Source of the DNA: Rhodospirillaceae bacterium SYSU D60007 | Lineage (GTDB): Bacteria > Pseudomonadota > Alphaproteobacteria > Reyranellales > Reyranellaceae | Direction of reading: 5' to 3' | DNA: 64,000 nt | NCBI GenBank assembly: GCA_003574685.1 | Contig: QOCQ01000001.1 | Location: forward strand, 398,007 to 462,006 | In this document: positions 9,474 to 17,390 of the stretch, piece after piece | How positions within the stretch are numbered: position 1 is the first letter of the stretch | Layout of the letters: every line of letters starts with the position of its first letter | Notes under the pieces: generated by a model | Seen by the model: only the letters and a program-made list of their open reading frames with translations | Database searches by the model: none | What the model was told of the DNA's origin: nothing | Made by a program: the position numbers and the translations under genes

Positions 9474-9496
9474 GAGGTACACAGGCGAGGTACACA
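9474..9496. repeat. direct repeat GAGGTACACA, two copies
   Basis: GAGGTACACA occurs at 9474-9483 and 9487-9496, a 13-base period, ending directly before the ATG of the integrase stub. The position suggests an operator or a duplicated translation-initiation segment (GAGG is the likely ribosome site). Confidence 0.45.
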
Positions 9497-9637
9497 ATGG
9501 GGGAGATTTTGGGGGAACCCAAGCATACCCGCCTGCAACACAGGAAGGCTGGTTACTACCTACGCGCCCGTGTACCTGACGACGTGCGGCCGATCATCTG
9601 CAATCCAACGATCATGAAGCCCCGCAATCCCCAATGA
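9497..9637 (+). pseudogene. N-terminal stub of a tyrosine-type phage integrase
   Basis: A 46-codon frame opening at ATG 9497. After MGEILGEPKHTRLQHRK comes AGYYLRARVPDDVRPII, which resembles the N-terminal segment of tyrosine recombinases (W/Y-Y-x-R-A-x-V-P-x-D-x-R). It ends at a TGA only 46 codons in, whereas integrases run to about 350-420 residues, and no catalytic Arg-His-Tyr region follows. It is read as a deletion remnant of a mobile element. The island that follows is relatively AT-rich and decayed. Confidence 0.5.
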
Positions 9638-9649
9638 GGTCTAGGACTT

Positions 9650-9719
9650 TATGAGACGCACCGTCTCAAAAGGAATTTTTGTGAGACAGCTTTGGCCAGG
9701 GGCTGTCCCTTGTCTCACA
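9650..9719. repeat. nested inverted repeats with TGAGAC/GTCTCA arms
   Basis: TGAGAC and GTCTCA recur: GAGACG...CGTCTC near 9653-9667 and TGTGAGACA (9680-9688) pairing with TGTCTCACA (9711-9719), with an inner GACAGC/GCTGTC pair. The array lies just downstream of the broken minus-strand gene that ends at 9730 and could be its transcription end, or a former recombinase or operator site. Confidence 0.35.
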
Positions 9720-9729
9720 GGGGCAAGGT

Positions 9730-10292
9730 CTAGTGGGAAGGCTTAGTTCTGCGGCTTGCCTCGACTTCAGTTTTGGGGACTTTCGGATTGGCGGACAGAT
9801 TGTCTTGATCCTCAGAGCTCTTTGACTTCGGTTGCTCCGGGTTGCCTGGGTTCTTTGGCTTCTCGGGGTTTTCCAGCTTGAAACGCCAGTCCTTGAGCAA
9901 CTCGAAAATTTTGCTGAGTCTGTCGTCAGCATTGGCTTCTGTTTGCAGTCTCACCTGCTCCTTCGCTTCGCGGAGTTGTGCTTCGCCGTAGTAGAGGTCG
10001 CGGTCAATGCGAAGATGCTGATAGTGAGGGCCAACGCCGTAGGTCCGGCACGCTTTGCCTTGCCGACTATCTTGCCGGCTCTAGGGTTGATCTCGGCTAT
10101 CTGGCTTACGGCAGCGGTGGCATCGACTTTCCCAGAGCTAAACTGATCGGCAACGTTCCGAATCGCCAAGAGCATGGCGTGCGTAACATCTGGGGCGCTG
10201 AGAACGCGGACGGCTTCCCCGGCGAGATTAAATAGACCCTCGCTGAGCTTCGCATGTTCGGACCCGCACTCGGGACACGTTTCCTCGTTGTC
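9730..10292 (-). pseudogene. broken gene for a zinc-ribbon membrane protein
   Basis: Directly after an in-frame TAG (10293-10295) the minus strand reads NEETCPECGSEH (CxxC zinc ribbon), then an amphipathic region (ATG at 10175: MLLAIRNVADQF) and a hydrophobic helix (ALALTISIFALT). Coding character then moves one frame over to RDLYYGEAQLREAKEQ and a charged Pro/Lys-rich tail ending at 9730. This implies loss of about one base near 10010-10030 and loss of the N-terminal start. Alternatively, the two halves are separate genes coupled by a GTGA overlap at 9951-9954. Function unknown; gene debris of the same decayed island. Confidence 0.45.
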
Positions 10293-10679
10293 CTAACAGT
10301 TGAAATACAGTCCGCCAAAATTGTAATTCCGTGACGCGAAGATTGCCTTGCATTGAAGCAGATTACGGGAAGCGTTGCGGTTAATGTAACAACAGTTGGC
10401 TTGCCATGGTTGTTTGCGTCTGTGCGGCCCAGAATCCGGCCCGCAACAGGGCTGTGCCCGGCCCGCAGCGTCACAACGTGGAGCGGCGGCGTAGCTCCAC
10501 GGCCTGCTGGCCGCCATGGCAGCGGCGAACTGCCGCCCGAAGATGCGCCGCACCGTTCCGGGCGACATGCGCATTGACATGGCAATGGCCGCCGCTGACC
10601 CGCCCAACGGTGCCAGCCACTCGACGTGACGGCGCTGCATCATGGTCGGTCGATAGGCTGGCCTACTGGGCTTTGCCAT
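10293..10679 (-). pseudogene. helix-turn-helix DNA-binding remnant
   Basis: From ATG 10679 the frame reads RRHVEWLAPLGGSAAAIA then MSMRMSPGTVRRIFGRQF, which fits a resolvase-like helix-turn-helix (about residues 16-50). The remainder is low-complexity and its last residues (NYNFGGLYFNC) look like the N-terminus of the neighbouring broken gene rather than a real C-terminus. The open frame is therefore probably a fusion of debris. No ribosome site of note. Confidence 0.3.
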
Positions 10680-11241
10680 GGCGCGGGCATGGCACGGCGG
10701 CAGCGGCAACAGCAAGGTCAGCGGCAGGTGCTGGGCAGCGATTGGGCCCTGCTGGCCACCGGTTCGATCGCGCTGTAGTGCCACGAAGCCGGCCCTAGCG
10801 ACGGCGCTGCGACCGTGGAAGCGCGGCAGGTCGTTCCTGCTGGGCGGCAGAGGCAGGCTTGTCTTCCCGGATACCGCGGTATGACGGATGCCGCGCCATC
10901 CCGTCGGTGGTGAACTCGGTGTACGCCACTGAGCGACGGGCCGCGGCTCAAGCCACACGGCACCCTGTAGTAAGGGTAAAGTCAGGTAGAAGGCCCACAC
11001 TGAATGTTTGGCGAATGATTTTAATCGCCGTGCTTGTGGCCGAATGGAATCCGAGATTCCGGGGAAGCCGGCCATTCACTGGCCACCGATGCCTAATGAA
11101 CTCGAAACCGCAGACGTGCCGAAGTAGCGGCAATCTTGCTGGCTTTTCCCGGATGATATACCGGGCGTGAACGACAACCGACCGCGAAAGAGAAAGCAGT
11201 AGTGGCCGCTACTGCCGGCGCCCTCTGCCTGGGAGGCGACG
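10680..11241. other. 562 bases with no supported gene
   Basis: The frames crossing this stretch have no recognisable domain, no good start signals and mutually incompatible orientation. It probably holds only the promoter of the downstream RTX gene. GGAGGCGACG at 11232-11241 is the ribosome site of that gene. Confidence 0.4.
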
Positions 11242-12840
11242 ATGGCGCTCATCACTGGAACTGCTGGCAACGACGCACTTGCCGGCACGACCGAGGACGA
11301 CCAGATCCTGGGATTGCTTGGCGATGACAGACTCTTCGGTCTGGAAGGTCGCGATTTCATCGATGGCGGATTCGGCAACGATTTCATCGACGGCGGTCCT
11401 GGTAACGACGAGCTATGGGCACTGCCGGGTGACGACGTGGTGTTGGGCGGCTTAGGCAACGACCGCATCTTCGGAAACGACGGCAAGGACCTGCTGAGCG
11501 GTGAAGGTGGCGACGATCGCATCGTCGGCGGACGAGATGACGACCGCGTACTCGGTCTGGCCGGAGCCGATACTCTTTTCGGAGATACTGACGGTGACAT
11601 GGCCGGCGCCACCCTGGGCGGCGACGACCGCATTGTCGGGGGAGATGGGGCTGACACAATCCTGGGGGATGCCGGTTTCCAAATCTTCGGCACCGCGCAG
11701 GGCGGCGCCGACCGTCTCGAGGGGGGAGATGGCAACGACACGATCTTCGGCGACGGCATCACGATTTTCGAGAACGCCCGCGGCGGGAACGATCGCCTGG
11801 ATGGAAACGAAGGCGACGATTTCCTGTCTGGCGACGTATCCGTCCTGTTCGTTGGCGCCCAAGGGGGAAATGACAATGTTAACGGCCGGAATGGCAACGA
11901 CATTCTTTTGGGCGATGCGCAGTCAATGTCTGGGCTGGGCGGCGATGACGTCCTCGATGGCAGCAATGGAGTCGACGTGCTGACGGGCGACGGTTTCGAA
12001 ATGAGCGATAGTGCCATAGGTGGCGATGATCGGCTCACGGGTGGTGAAGACAATGACACCATCTTCGGCGATGGCCGGGTAATCTTCCAGAACTCAGTGG
12101 GCGGCGACGACCGGCTTTCCGGCGGGGGCGGTGACGATGTCATGTACGGTGACGCTGAGGAGATGTCCGGCAGTACCGTGGGCGGCGACGACCGCCTGGA
12201 GGGCGGATTTGGCAATGACAGTATCGTGGGCGATGGCGGCCTCATGATAGACAATGCAGTCGGTGGCGACGATCAGCTCTTCGGGGGCGGCGGTGACGAC
12301 CTGCTTAGAGGTGATGCCATAGACATGTTCGGCGACAACGTCGGCGGCGCTGATCTGCTTGTCGGTGGGGACGGCAATGATCTGCTCGTTGGCGACGCTG
12401 AAGCCACCAGTGCCGGTTCTCAGGGCGGTAATGACCGCCTCGAAGGCGGCGCGGGCAACGACAGGCTGGTCAGCGGCGCTGGCGACGACTGGAGCGATGG
12501 CGGGTCCGGTAACGACTCGCTTGAGAGCGATACTGGTGATGACCGGCTCATCGGTGGCGCCGGTGACGACAATCTGCTCGATTTTGCCGGAAGTGACCGA
12601 TTCGAAGGGGGTCCTGGGAACGACCGCATCATTGACGTCGCCGGTGAAGACTTGCTCGACGGGGGCACGGGCGTGGATACGGCCCTCTACGCAAATCGGA
12701 CCCAATCCGAATTTGCTATCACGAGACAAGGCGAGCAGCTTACGGTAGTCGACATCGTTAATGCCGAAACCGACCTACTGACCGGAATTGAATTCCTACA
12801 ATTCGACGATGTGATTCTTGATACGAGCTTCATCGCCTAG
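11242..12840 (+). CDS. RTX calcium-binding beta-roll protein 1
   Basis: A 532-residue protein composed almost entirely of hemolysin-type GGxGxDxxx nonapeptides that bind Ca2+ and fold as a parallel beta-roll. From about residue 126 the nonapeptides are organised in 27-residue units, two canonical repeats plus a third divergent one (pattern like GDAEEMSGSTV). The last about 60 residues (from GVDTALYANRT) form a non-repetitive cap typical of type I secretion substrates, ending DTSFIA. There is no N-terminal signal peptide, as expected for type I export. A secreted or surface role is inferred; no ABC/HlyD exporter lies in the window. GGAGGCGACG fixes the start. Confidence 0.9.
   Translation: MALITGTAGNDALAGTTEDDQILGLLGDDRLFGLEGRDFIDGGFGNDFIDGGPGNDELWALPGDDVVLGGLGNDRIFGNDGKDLLSGEGGDDRIVGGRDDDRVLGLAGADTLFGDTDGDMAGATLGGDDRIVGGDGADTILGDAGFQIFGTAQGGADRLEGGDGNDTIFGDGITIFENARGGNDRLDGNEGDDFLSGDVSVLFVGAQGGNDNVNGRNGNDILLGDAQSMSGLGGDDVLDGSNGVDVLTGDGFEMSDSAIGGDDRLTGGEDNDTIFGDGRVIFQNSVGGDDRLSGGGGDDVMYGDAEEMSGSTVGGDDRLEGGFGNDSIVGDGGLMIDNAVGGDDQLFGGGGDDLLRGDAIDMFGDNVGGADLLVGGDGNDLLVGDAEATSAGSQGGNDRLEGGAGNDRLVSGAGDDWSDGGSGNDSLESDTGDDRLIGGAGDDNLLDFAGSDRFEGGPGNDRIIDVAGEDLLDGGTGVDTALYANRTQSEFAITRQGEQLTVVDIVNAETDLLTGIEFLQFDDVILDTSFIA
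11617..12423 (+). repeat. 81-bp (27-residue) tandem superrepeat in RTX protein 1
   Basis: Successive units begin with G-G-[DN/AD]-x-x-L-x-G-G. From 11617 they measure 28, 27, 27, 25 and then six of exactly 27 residues, ending at 12423. Each has the layout nonapeptide-nonapeptide-divergent nonapeptide. The codons differ between copies, so the array is old rather than a recent DNA expansion. Confidence 0.8.
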
Positions 12841-13118
12841 ATTCGTCACGATCTGTCCATGAAGTCCAGACTGGCGTTGATCGAGCGTCTGGAAGCGGTT
12901 GCCGCAGCGCCGTTCGCACAGCATCCAAACGTCCAGGCGCTTAAAGGTCCATCAATTTGCTTTATCACTTCTATAAGAGTTTTTTATCTCGACTTGGTTC
13001 CTTCCATTCCTAACGTAGCAATTCCCGTTCACCAGCACGGTGGCGCTGTCTCTCCTTGTTTCAAGGCTGCCAGCACTATAGATTGAGTGAGTACATGCTT
13101 GAACGGGGAGGCCGAGGT

Positions 13119-14009
13119 ATGGCCGTTGCCTTGATCAACGCAAAAGCACATCCCGCGGCTGTGCCTTACTTCACACGATTTCCAAAGGAGCCCATCCCCA
13201 AGGCATCCGGCGAGTTTGTCATCATCGACAAGATTGGCGAGCTTGCCGATTGGTACCTGAGCACGCTCGTCAGGGCGATTCTGAAGAACGTCCAAGCCGG
13301 CGGCAGTCTTGTTGTGGTCATGCATGGCAATGATGCCGGCCTCTTCATCAAGATAGGGCCGAATGTGGGTTTCAATGTCGCTGCGATGCGCCTTTTGGTG
13401 AGCGCACTGGAGGGAAGAACCGGCGACAAGGAGATGCTCGGCTACCTGAACCTCGACAAGAAGGCGTCGGGAGCGGGCGAATGGAAGACCCTGAAAGAGC
13501 AGTTGCTGAAAATGCAAGCGCTGGGGCTCAAGCGCGTCGATCTTCGCGCATGCGTCGTCGGAAAGGATCCTGACGTCATGTACTACCTGCAGAAGATCTT
13601 CAATTGCGACGTCTGCTGCGCACCCAAAGCCTACGACGTATACGGTCTCATTGATCGTGGAACGCCGACGAAGGATCCGGATGTCTGGGCAAAATGGCTG
13701 GCTGCCCACAAGGGCGCGATCGTTCAAACCTTTCCTGCGGGTCGCTTCGCCTTCAAACACACCATCAGTGGCGAATCGATCAAGATCGACGCGATGACCG
13801 ACCACGATGATGCAGCCGCCGCCTGGGTCGCCCGCAACCTTCCACCGGGGAACTTCACCGGCGGCGCCATGTATTACCACGGGCTGACGCCCGACAAGCA
13901 GGCACTCGTGTTTGCCGGCGATCCTCGCTACCGCGACTATCTGGTCGAATGGACCAAGGGAACTGAACTGCCAAAGCTTGATCCGACCAAAGCGCCCATC
14001 ATGCCTTAG
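13119..14009 (+). CDS. unknown protein with a caspase/CHAT-like His-Cys pattern
   Basis: A 296-residue protein without a recognised family. After an N-terminal domain, a hydrophobic strand leads to H69-G70 (SLVVVMHGNDAG) and a later strand to C145 (VDLRACVVGKD), followed by a helix and CDVCCAPKAYDVYG. A strand-HG then strand-Cys-x-x-G order is seen in clan CD peptidases and in DUF4347-type domains, so a Cys hydrolase is inferred but unproven. No signal peptide. GGGGAGGCCGAGGT precedes the chosen ATG; upstream Met codons lack such a site. It lies between the two RTX genes, on the same strand. Confidence 0.6.
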   Translation: MAVALINAKAHPAAVPYFTRFPKEPIPKASGEFVIIDKIGELADWYLSTLVRAILKNVQAGGSLVVVMHGNDAGLFIKIGPNVGFNVAAMRLLVSALEGRTGDKEMLGYLNLDKKASGAGEWKTLKEQLLKMQALGLKRVDLRACVVGKDPDVMYYLQKIFNCDVCCAPKAYDVYGLIDRGTPTKDPDVWAKWLAAHKGAIVQTFPAGRFAFKHTISGESIKIDAMTDHDDAAAAWVARNLPPGNFTGGAMYYHGLTPDKQALVFAGDPRYRDYLVEWTKGTELPKLDPTKAPIMP

Positions 14010-14280
14010 CGGCGCCCGACGATAGACGGGCTGGTGACGTATTCGCCGCCGACGCGCGGCGCTGTCCGGACTCGCCGATGCTCCAACGCTCGAGCGCCGC
14101 CGCCTTTCCCGAATCCCGTGGCCGCGCAAGTTCGACTCCCTTCCGTATCTCTCCAAGCACAAGCGTGCTCAGAAACGGATCGTTGTCGGCAATCGCTGCG
14201 TACCACCTGGTGACGTTTGCATCGCAACGACTGCCCTTGCGGACCTCGGCAATGATGGTCGTGTCGATCAGGTAACTCAC
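13999..14280 (-). pseudogene. vapC: truncated VapC-type PIN-domain toxin
   Basis: The GTG start at 14280 overlaps the antitoxin stop by GTGA. The first about 68 residues (MSYLIDTTIIAEVRKG, then FLSTLVLGEIRKGVEL) match the N-terminal half of PIN ribonucleases, including the first acidic residue (D6) and the Glu of GEIRKG. After ALERW the sequence becomes low-complexity and stops at 93 residues, against about 135 normally. The C-terminal acidic residues are absent, so RNase activity is not expected. The tail overlaps the end of the upstream convergent gene. Confidence 0.65.
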
Positions 14281-14561
14281 AGATCGACGTCTCGTCCGGG
14301 ATCACGACTGCGATCAAGGTCGATCCCGTCGAGTGGCGCGGATGCGAGGAGCGCCTTCCGGCTCACGGGGGGCGACTGGGCAAAGCGCCGCCGAAGCAAC
14401 TGGCGCGCCTCAGCCTGGCGCGCGGGATCGGACAGGGCCGCGGCGACCTGCCGGACCAGCCCCGCATCTTCCTTGCGGACGTTGACCTCGACGCGCACGA
14501 AACCTCGGCGTTCTGTTTGCGCCTTGTGATTCGCGAGGGAGGGTTTTGCTCGGCCGATCAT
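14277..14561 (-). CDS. vapB: VapB-type antitoxin of the truncated VapC module
   Basis: A 94-residue antitoxin-like protein. The body (RRGFVRVEVNVRKEDAGLV, then VAAALSDPARQAEARQLLRR) and the C-terminal LLASAPLDGIDLDRSRDPG match a common antitoxin family paired with PIN toxins. The C-terminal part normally occupies the toxin active site. The ATG at 14561 is chosen over the longer upstream frame because the family begins here. GTGA overlap with vapC shows the usual coupled operon. With the toxin truncated, it is probably a relic or a regulator of its own promoter. Confidence 0.7.
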   Translation of the reverse strand: MIGRAKPSLANHKAQTERRGFVRVEVNVRKEDAGLVRQVAAALSDPARQAEARQLLRRRFAQSPPVSRKALLASAPLDGIDLDRSRDPGRDVDL

Positions 14562-14750
14562 CCTGAGAACTCCGTGTTTCCGGAAATAGTGCCGGAAGGC
14601 CGCTCGACTGCAAGAGAACACCGCTGCCCGACGACCGGGAGAGCGAAGGGTCCGGCGATACGTCAAAGCCATTTGACACGAAAAGGTCGCTCGCGCGGGC
14701 AACGTCGGCGCTTGAGGCTCGCCTGTAGGAAATTCGTGGGAGGCGATCCC

Positions 14751-16028
14751 ATGGCTGACATCATCGGCGACCTCAACAACAACACGCTGATCGGAACTGA
14801 CGAACTCGACAGGATTGTCGGAGACCTTCGGGGAGTCCTGAGCGGGACCAATCGCGGCGGCAGCGATCGCATCTTCGGCCTCGCAGGAAACGATCTCCTG
14901 GTCGGCGATGTCGGGTTTCTTTCATTCGAGCCCGGTGGCGACATGCGGGACAACGCCCGCGGCGGCAACGACCAGCTCTTGGGTGGAAGCGGGGCCGATC
15001 AACTGATCGGCGATGTCGAGGGAGGCATGTTCGACAGTTCCCGCGGCGGCGACGACCGGCTGGAGGGCGGTGAAGGCGGCGATTTCCTGGTGGGCGATGC
15101 CGGCGGCTTCATGTTCGACAATGCCGCTGGGGGCGACGATCGGCTGTCCGGCGATGGCGGCAATGATTTCCTGATCGGCGATGCCAATAATCTGTTGGGG
15201 AATTCACGCGGCGGCGATGATCTGATCAGTGGCGGCGCAGGCGATGACAGTGTCATCGGCGATGCCATTGCCATGCGCGACTCCACGCCGGCAGGCGATG
15301 ACCGGCTCTTCGGCGACGACGGAAATGACACGCTCGTGGGCGATGCCAACTTCGTGCTGGACGCCGCCCCGGCAGGCGAAGATCGCCTTTCCGGCGGCGG
15401 CGGGGATGACACGCTGTTCGGCGACGGACGGACCATGTCCGCCAATGCGCAGGGTGGGGACGACCGGCTGGAGGGGGGCGCCGGTCATGACCAGCTCCTG
15501 GGCGATGCGCGCCTCATGCAGGGCGATGCGTACGGCGGCGACGACCGGCTTCGCGGCGGCGACGGCAACGATCAGTTGGGCGGCGATGGAGAACTCATGC
15601 TCGACAACGCCCGGGGCGGCGATGACCGGCTCGACGGCGGCGATGGCAACGATACGCTGTTCGGCGATGCACATTTCATGTTCGGCAATGCACAGGGTGG
15701 CGACGACCGGCTTTCTGGCGGCGGCGGGAATGACATCCTTCATGGCGATGGAAGCTTCATGGAGGTCACCGCACAAGGCGGCGACGACCGGCTGTCCGGC
15801 GGCGCGGGCGATGACTTCCTCCGGGGCGGTCGCGGCAGCGATCGGATCGACGGTGGTGCCGGCAGCGACACCGCGGCGTTCGGCGGTGCGCAGGCCGACT
15901 TCGAGATCACCGCGCAGGGTGACCGGATTCTGGTCACCGAGATCGCCACGGACGACACCGACATCGTCCTCGGCGTCGAGTTCCTGGCCTTCAACAACGT
16001 GGTCGTCGAGACGGGGTTGTTTAGCTAG
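14751..16028 (+). CDS. RTX calcium-binding beta-roll protein 2
   Basis: A 425-residue paralogue of RTX protein 1 with the same layout: short N-terminal region (MADIIGDLNNNTLIGTDE), long array of GGxGxDxxx repeats arranged in 27-residue units, and a C-terminal cap (GSDTAAFGGAQADFEIT to VETGLFS) aligning with that of the first protein. No Sec signal, so type I secretion is inferred. GGGAGGCG at 14738-14745 selects the ATG at 14751 over the much longer upstream open frame. The two RTX genes flank the His/Cys protein and the VapBC relic. Confidence 0.9.
   Translation: MADIIGDLNNNTLIGTDELDRIVGDLRGVLSGTNRGGSDRIFGLAGNDLLVGDVGFLSFEPGGDMRDNARGGNDQLLGGSGADQLIGDVEGGMFDSSRGGDDRLEGGEGGDFLVGDAGGFMFDNAAGGDDRLSGDGGNDFLIGDANNLLGNSRGGDDLISGGAGDDSVIGDAIAMRDSTPAGDDRLFGDDGNDTLVGDANFVLDAAPAGEDRLSGGGGDDTLFGDGRTMSANAQGGDDRLEGGAGHDQLLGDARLMQGDAYGGDDRLRGGDGNDQLGGDGELMLDNARGGDDRLDGGDGNDTLFGDAHFMFGNAQGGDDRLSGGGGNDILHGDGSFMEVTAQGGDDRLSGGAGDDFLRGGRGSDRIDGGAGSDTAAFGGAQADFEITAQGDRILVTEIATDDTDIVLGVEFLAFNNVVVETGLFS
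14961..15776 (+). repeat. 81-bp superrepeat array in RTX protein 2
   Basis: Two 28-residue units from 14961 are followed by eight consecutive units of exactly 27 residues from 15129 to 15776 (648 bases). Each unit is GGDDRLxGG + xGxDxLxGD + a third nonapeptide with a hydrophobic centre (for example ARLMQGDAY, AHFMFGNAQ). The last unit leads into canonical nonapeptides without the divergent third. Confidence 0.85.
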
Positions 16029-16081
16029 CCAGAGACCTGGTCCGCTACATGGCACGAGGCCCGACGTGCTGATGCCCTGCA

Positions 16082-16456
16082 TCAGGGCTTCAGCGGCGGC
16101 AGGCCGAGGCGTTCGCGCACCCAGTTCACGGGTTGCACGGCGAGCCATGGTCCGACGGTGCGCAGATGCTCGATGGTCTGGCCGTTGAGCAGCGGAACGC
16201 AGTAGCCCTGCGTGCAGACCTGTCCCTGCTGGACCTCGTCAATGTGCAGGTCGCAGGGCGTGTTGCCTCGCGCTGCCGGCTGGGTGATGCAGATGTGCAG
16301 GCCCGGACCCTGCTTCACCATTTCGCGGAAAGAGTCGCGCGCGCCGTGGACGTTGAACTGGTCCTGGCAGAACTTCGAGTCCATCAGCGGCGCGCTGAGC
16401 GGCACGAGATTGGGATCGATCTCGGCATAGACGGGTCCTCTGGCCAGCCCCTTCAT
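16082..16456 (-). CDS. hypothetical Cys-rich protein, 5' end unresolved
   Basis: The ATG frame gives 124 residues (MKGLARGPVYAEIDPNLVPL to RERLGLPPLKP) with four Cys. Coding character clearly extends upstream of the ATG (CNCEPFDHDAFLAQ) for about 45 more codons, to an in-frame TGA near 16600, without a start codon or signal peptide. Related proteins, as far as recalled, are exported, so the native N-terminus with its signal sequence has probably been lost or frameshifted. Function unknown. Confidence 0.45.
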   Translation of the reverse strand: MKGLARGPVYAEIDPNLVPLSAPLMDSKFCQDQFNVHGARDSFREMVKQGPGLHICITQPAARGNTPCDLHIDEVQQGQVCTQGYCVPLLNGQTIEHLRTVGPWLAVQPVNWVRERLGLPPLKP

Positions 16457-16804
16457 CTGCGCCAGAAAGGCGTCGTGATCGAACGGTTCGCAGTTGCAAG
16501 TTGGTGACGCGAAATCGGGCGCCGTCCCGGGCAGGGCGGCAGATCGGAACGCGGGTGACGGATCGTCCGCAAGGCAGCCGACCCGTTGTCAGACCCGCGA
16601 TAGACACGACCGCCGTCGGGTCATTCCTTGAAAAGATGGTGAAAGGGGCGCGCCAGCTTCGTCGCTTGCTGCCTGGCGACAAGCACGCGCTTGTCGCGCC
16701 TCGGTGCGAGTTGTCCGCCGCGTTGTCGAGTGGCGTGCGCGCGGCGTTTCACGAGTAAGGCACTTCACGCCATCAACACCACGGGACCGTCACGGGTGGT
16801 GCTG
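16457..16804. other. upstream remnant of the Cys-rich gene; otherwise empty
   Basis: The minus strand from 16456 to about 16600 continues the reading frame of the Cys-rich gene without a start codon. The remaining 200 bases show nothing recognisable. Confidence 0.35.
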
Positions 16805-17248
16805 TTATTGATTGATCTCGGGTTCGACGAGCCTTGCCAGGTTTCGCAGCGACTCCTGCCAGCCGAGATAACAAGCCTCCGGTGGAATCGCGTCCGGGAT
16901 ACCGGCCTGCGTGATCTCGATCTCGGTGCCGACCGATACCTTCTTTAATGTCACCGTCACCTGCATTTCGCCGGGCAGGTTGGAATCGTCGAACCTGTCC
17001 GTGTAGCGCAGGCGCTCGCCCGGGACGAGCTCGACATATTCGCCGCCGAACGCGTGGCTGTTACCCGTTGTGAAGTTTCTGAACGACATTCTGTGCGTGC
17101 CGCCGACCTTCGGCTCCAGGTGATGAACCGTGCAGGCAAAACCATTGGGTGGAAGCCATTTGGCAAGCGCATCCGCTTCAACGAACGCGCGATAGACTTT
17201 CTGCGGGCTGGTTGCCAGAACGCGGTGCAAGCGTACGGTGGCTGGCAT
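16805..17248 (-). CDS. SRPBCC/AHSA1-domain protein
   Basis: A 147-residue single-domain START/Bet v1-fold protein. The opening RVLATSPQKVYRAFVEADALAKWLPP and the closing GWQESLRNLARLVEPE are standard for the AHSA1 (activator of Hsp90 homologue 1) subfamily, in which a hydrophobic cavity binds unknown ligands. An AGGAG-like site lies just upstream. It stands divergent from the luciferase-like gene at 17391. A specific role cannot be assigned. Confidence 0.88.
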   Translation of the reverse strand: MPATVRLHRVLATSPQKVYRAFVEADALAKWLPPNGFACTVHHLEPKVGGTHRMSFRNFTTGNSHAFGGEYVELVPGERLRYTDRFDDSNLPGEMQVTVTLKKVSVGTEIEITQAGIPDAIPPEACYLGWQESLRNLARLVEPEINQ

Positions 17249-17390
17249 ATCATTTCTCCTTCTGGCGGAAGTGCCGGTTTATGCCTCGAGGACGAAGGAG
17301 GCCTCGCCAATCCGACGCCGGGTGTCGGACTTTTTTGGGGTCAGGGATCAGAAGTCATCGCATTGCAGCCTTCGCACCATGGGAGCCATC

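Larger units (their letters stand above)
8884..9496. other. gene-poor stretch ahead of an integrase stub
   Basis: No coding region is supported in these 613 bases on either strand; the short frames present lack ribosome sites and recognisable motifs. Two structures are visible and listed separately: an 8-bp-stem hairpin at 9385-9405 and a tandem 10-base direct repeat at 9474-9496. No tRNA was found that could have served as an integration site. Confidence 0.5.

Noticed and set aside
11076..12254. Long Ser/Pro-rich open frame antisense to RTX protein 1
   Set aside because: It is the mirror of the GGxGxD codon pattern; composition is artefactual and it lacks a ribosome site.
11384..12254. Regular 81-bp spacing that might suggest a CRISPR-like or satellite array
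   Set aside because: The period lies within an open reading frame, units are divergent in DNA, and there are no conserved repeat/unique spacer alternations.
12859..13086. 75-residue frame (MKSRLALIERLEAVAAAPFA) between RTX protein 1 and the His/Cys protein
   Set aside because: Only the first 20 residues look protein-like; the rest shifts to AT-rich sequence without domains.
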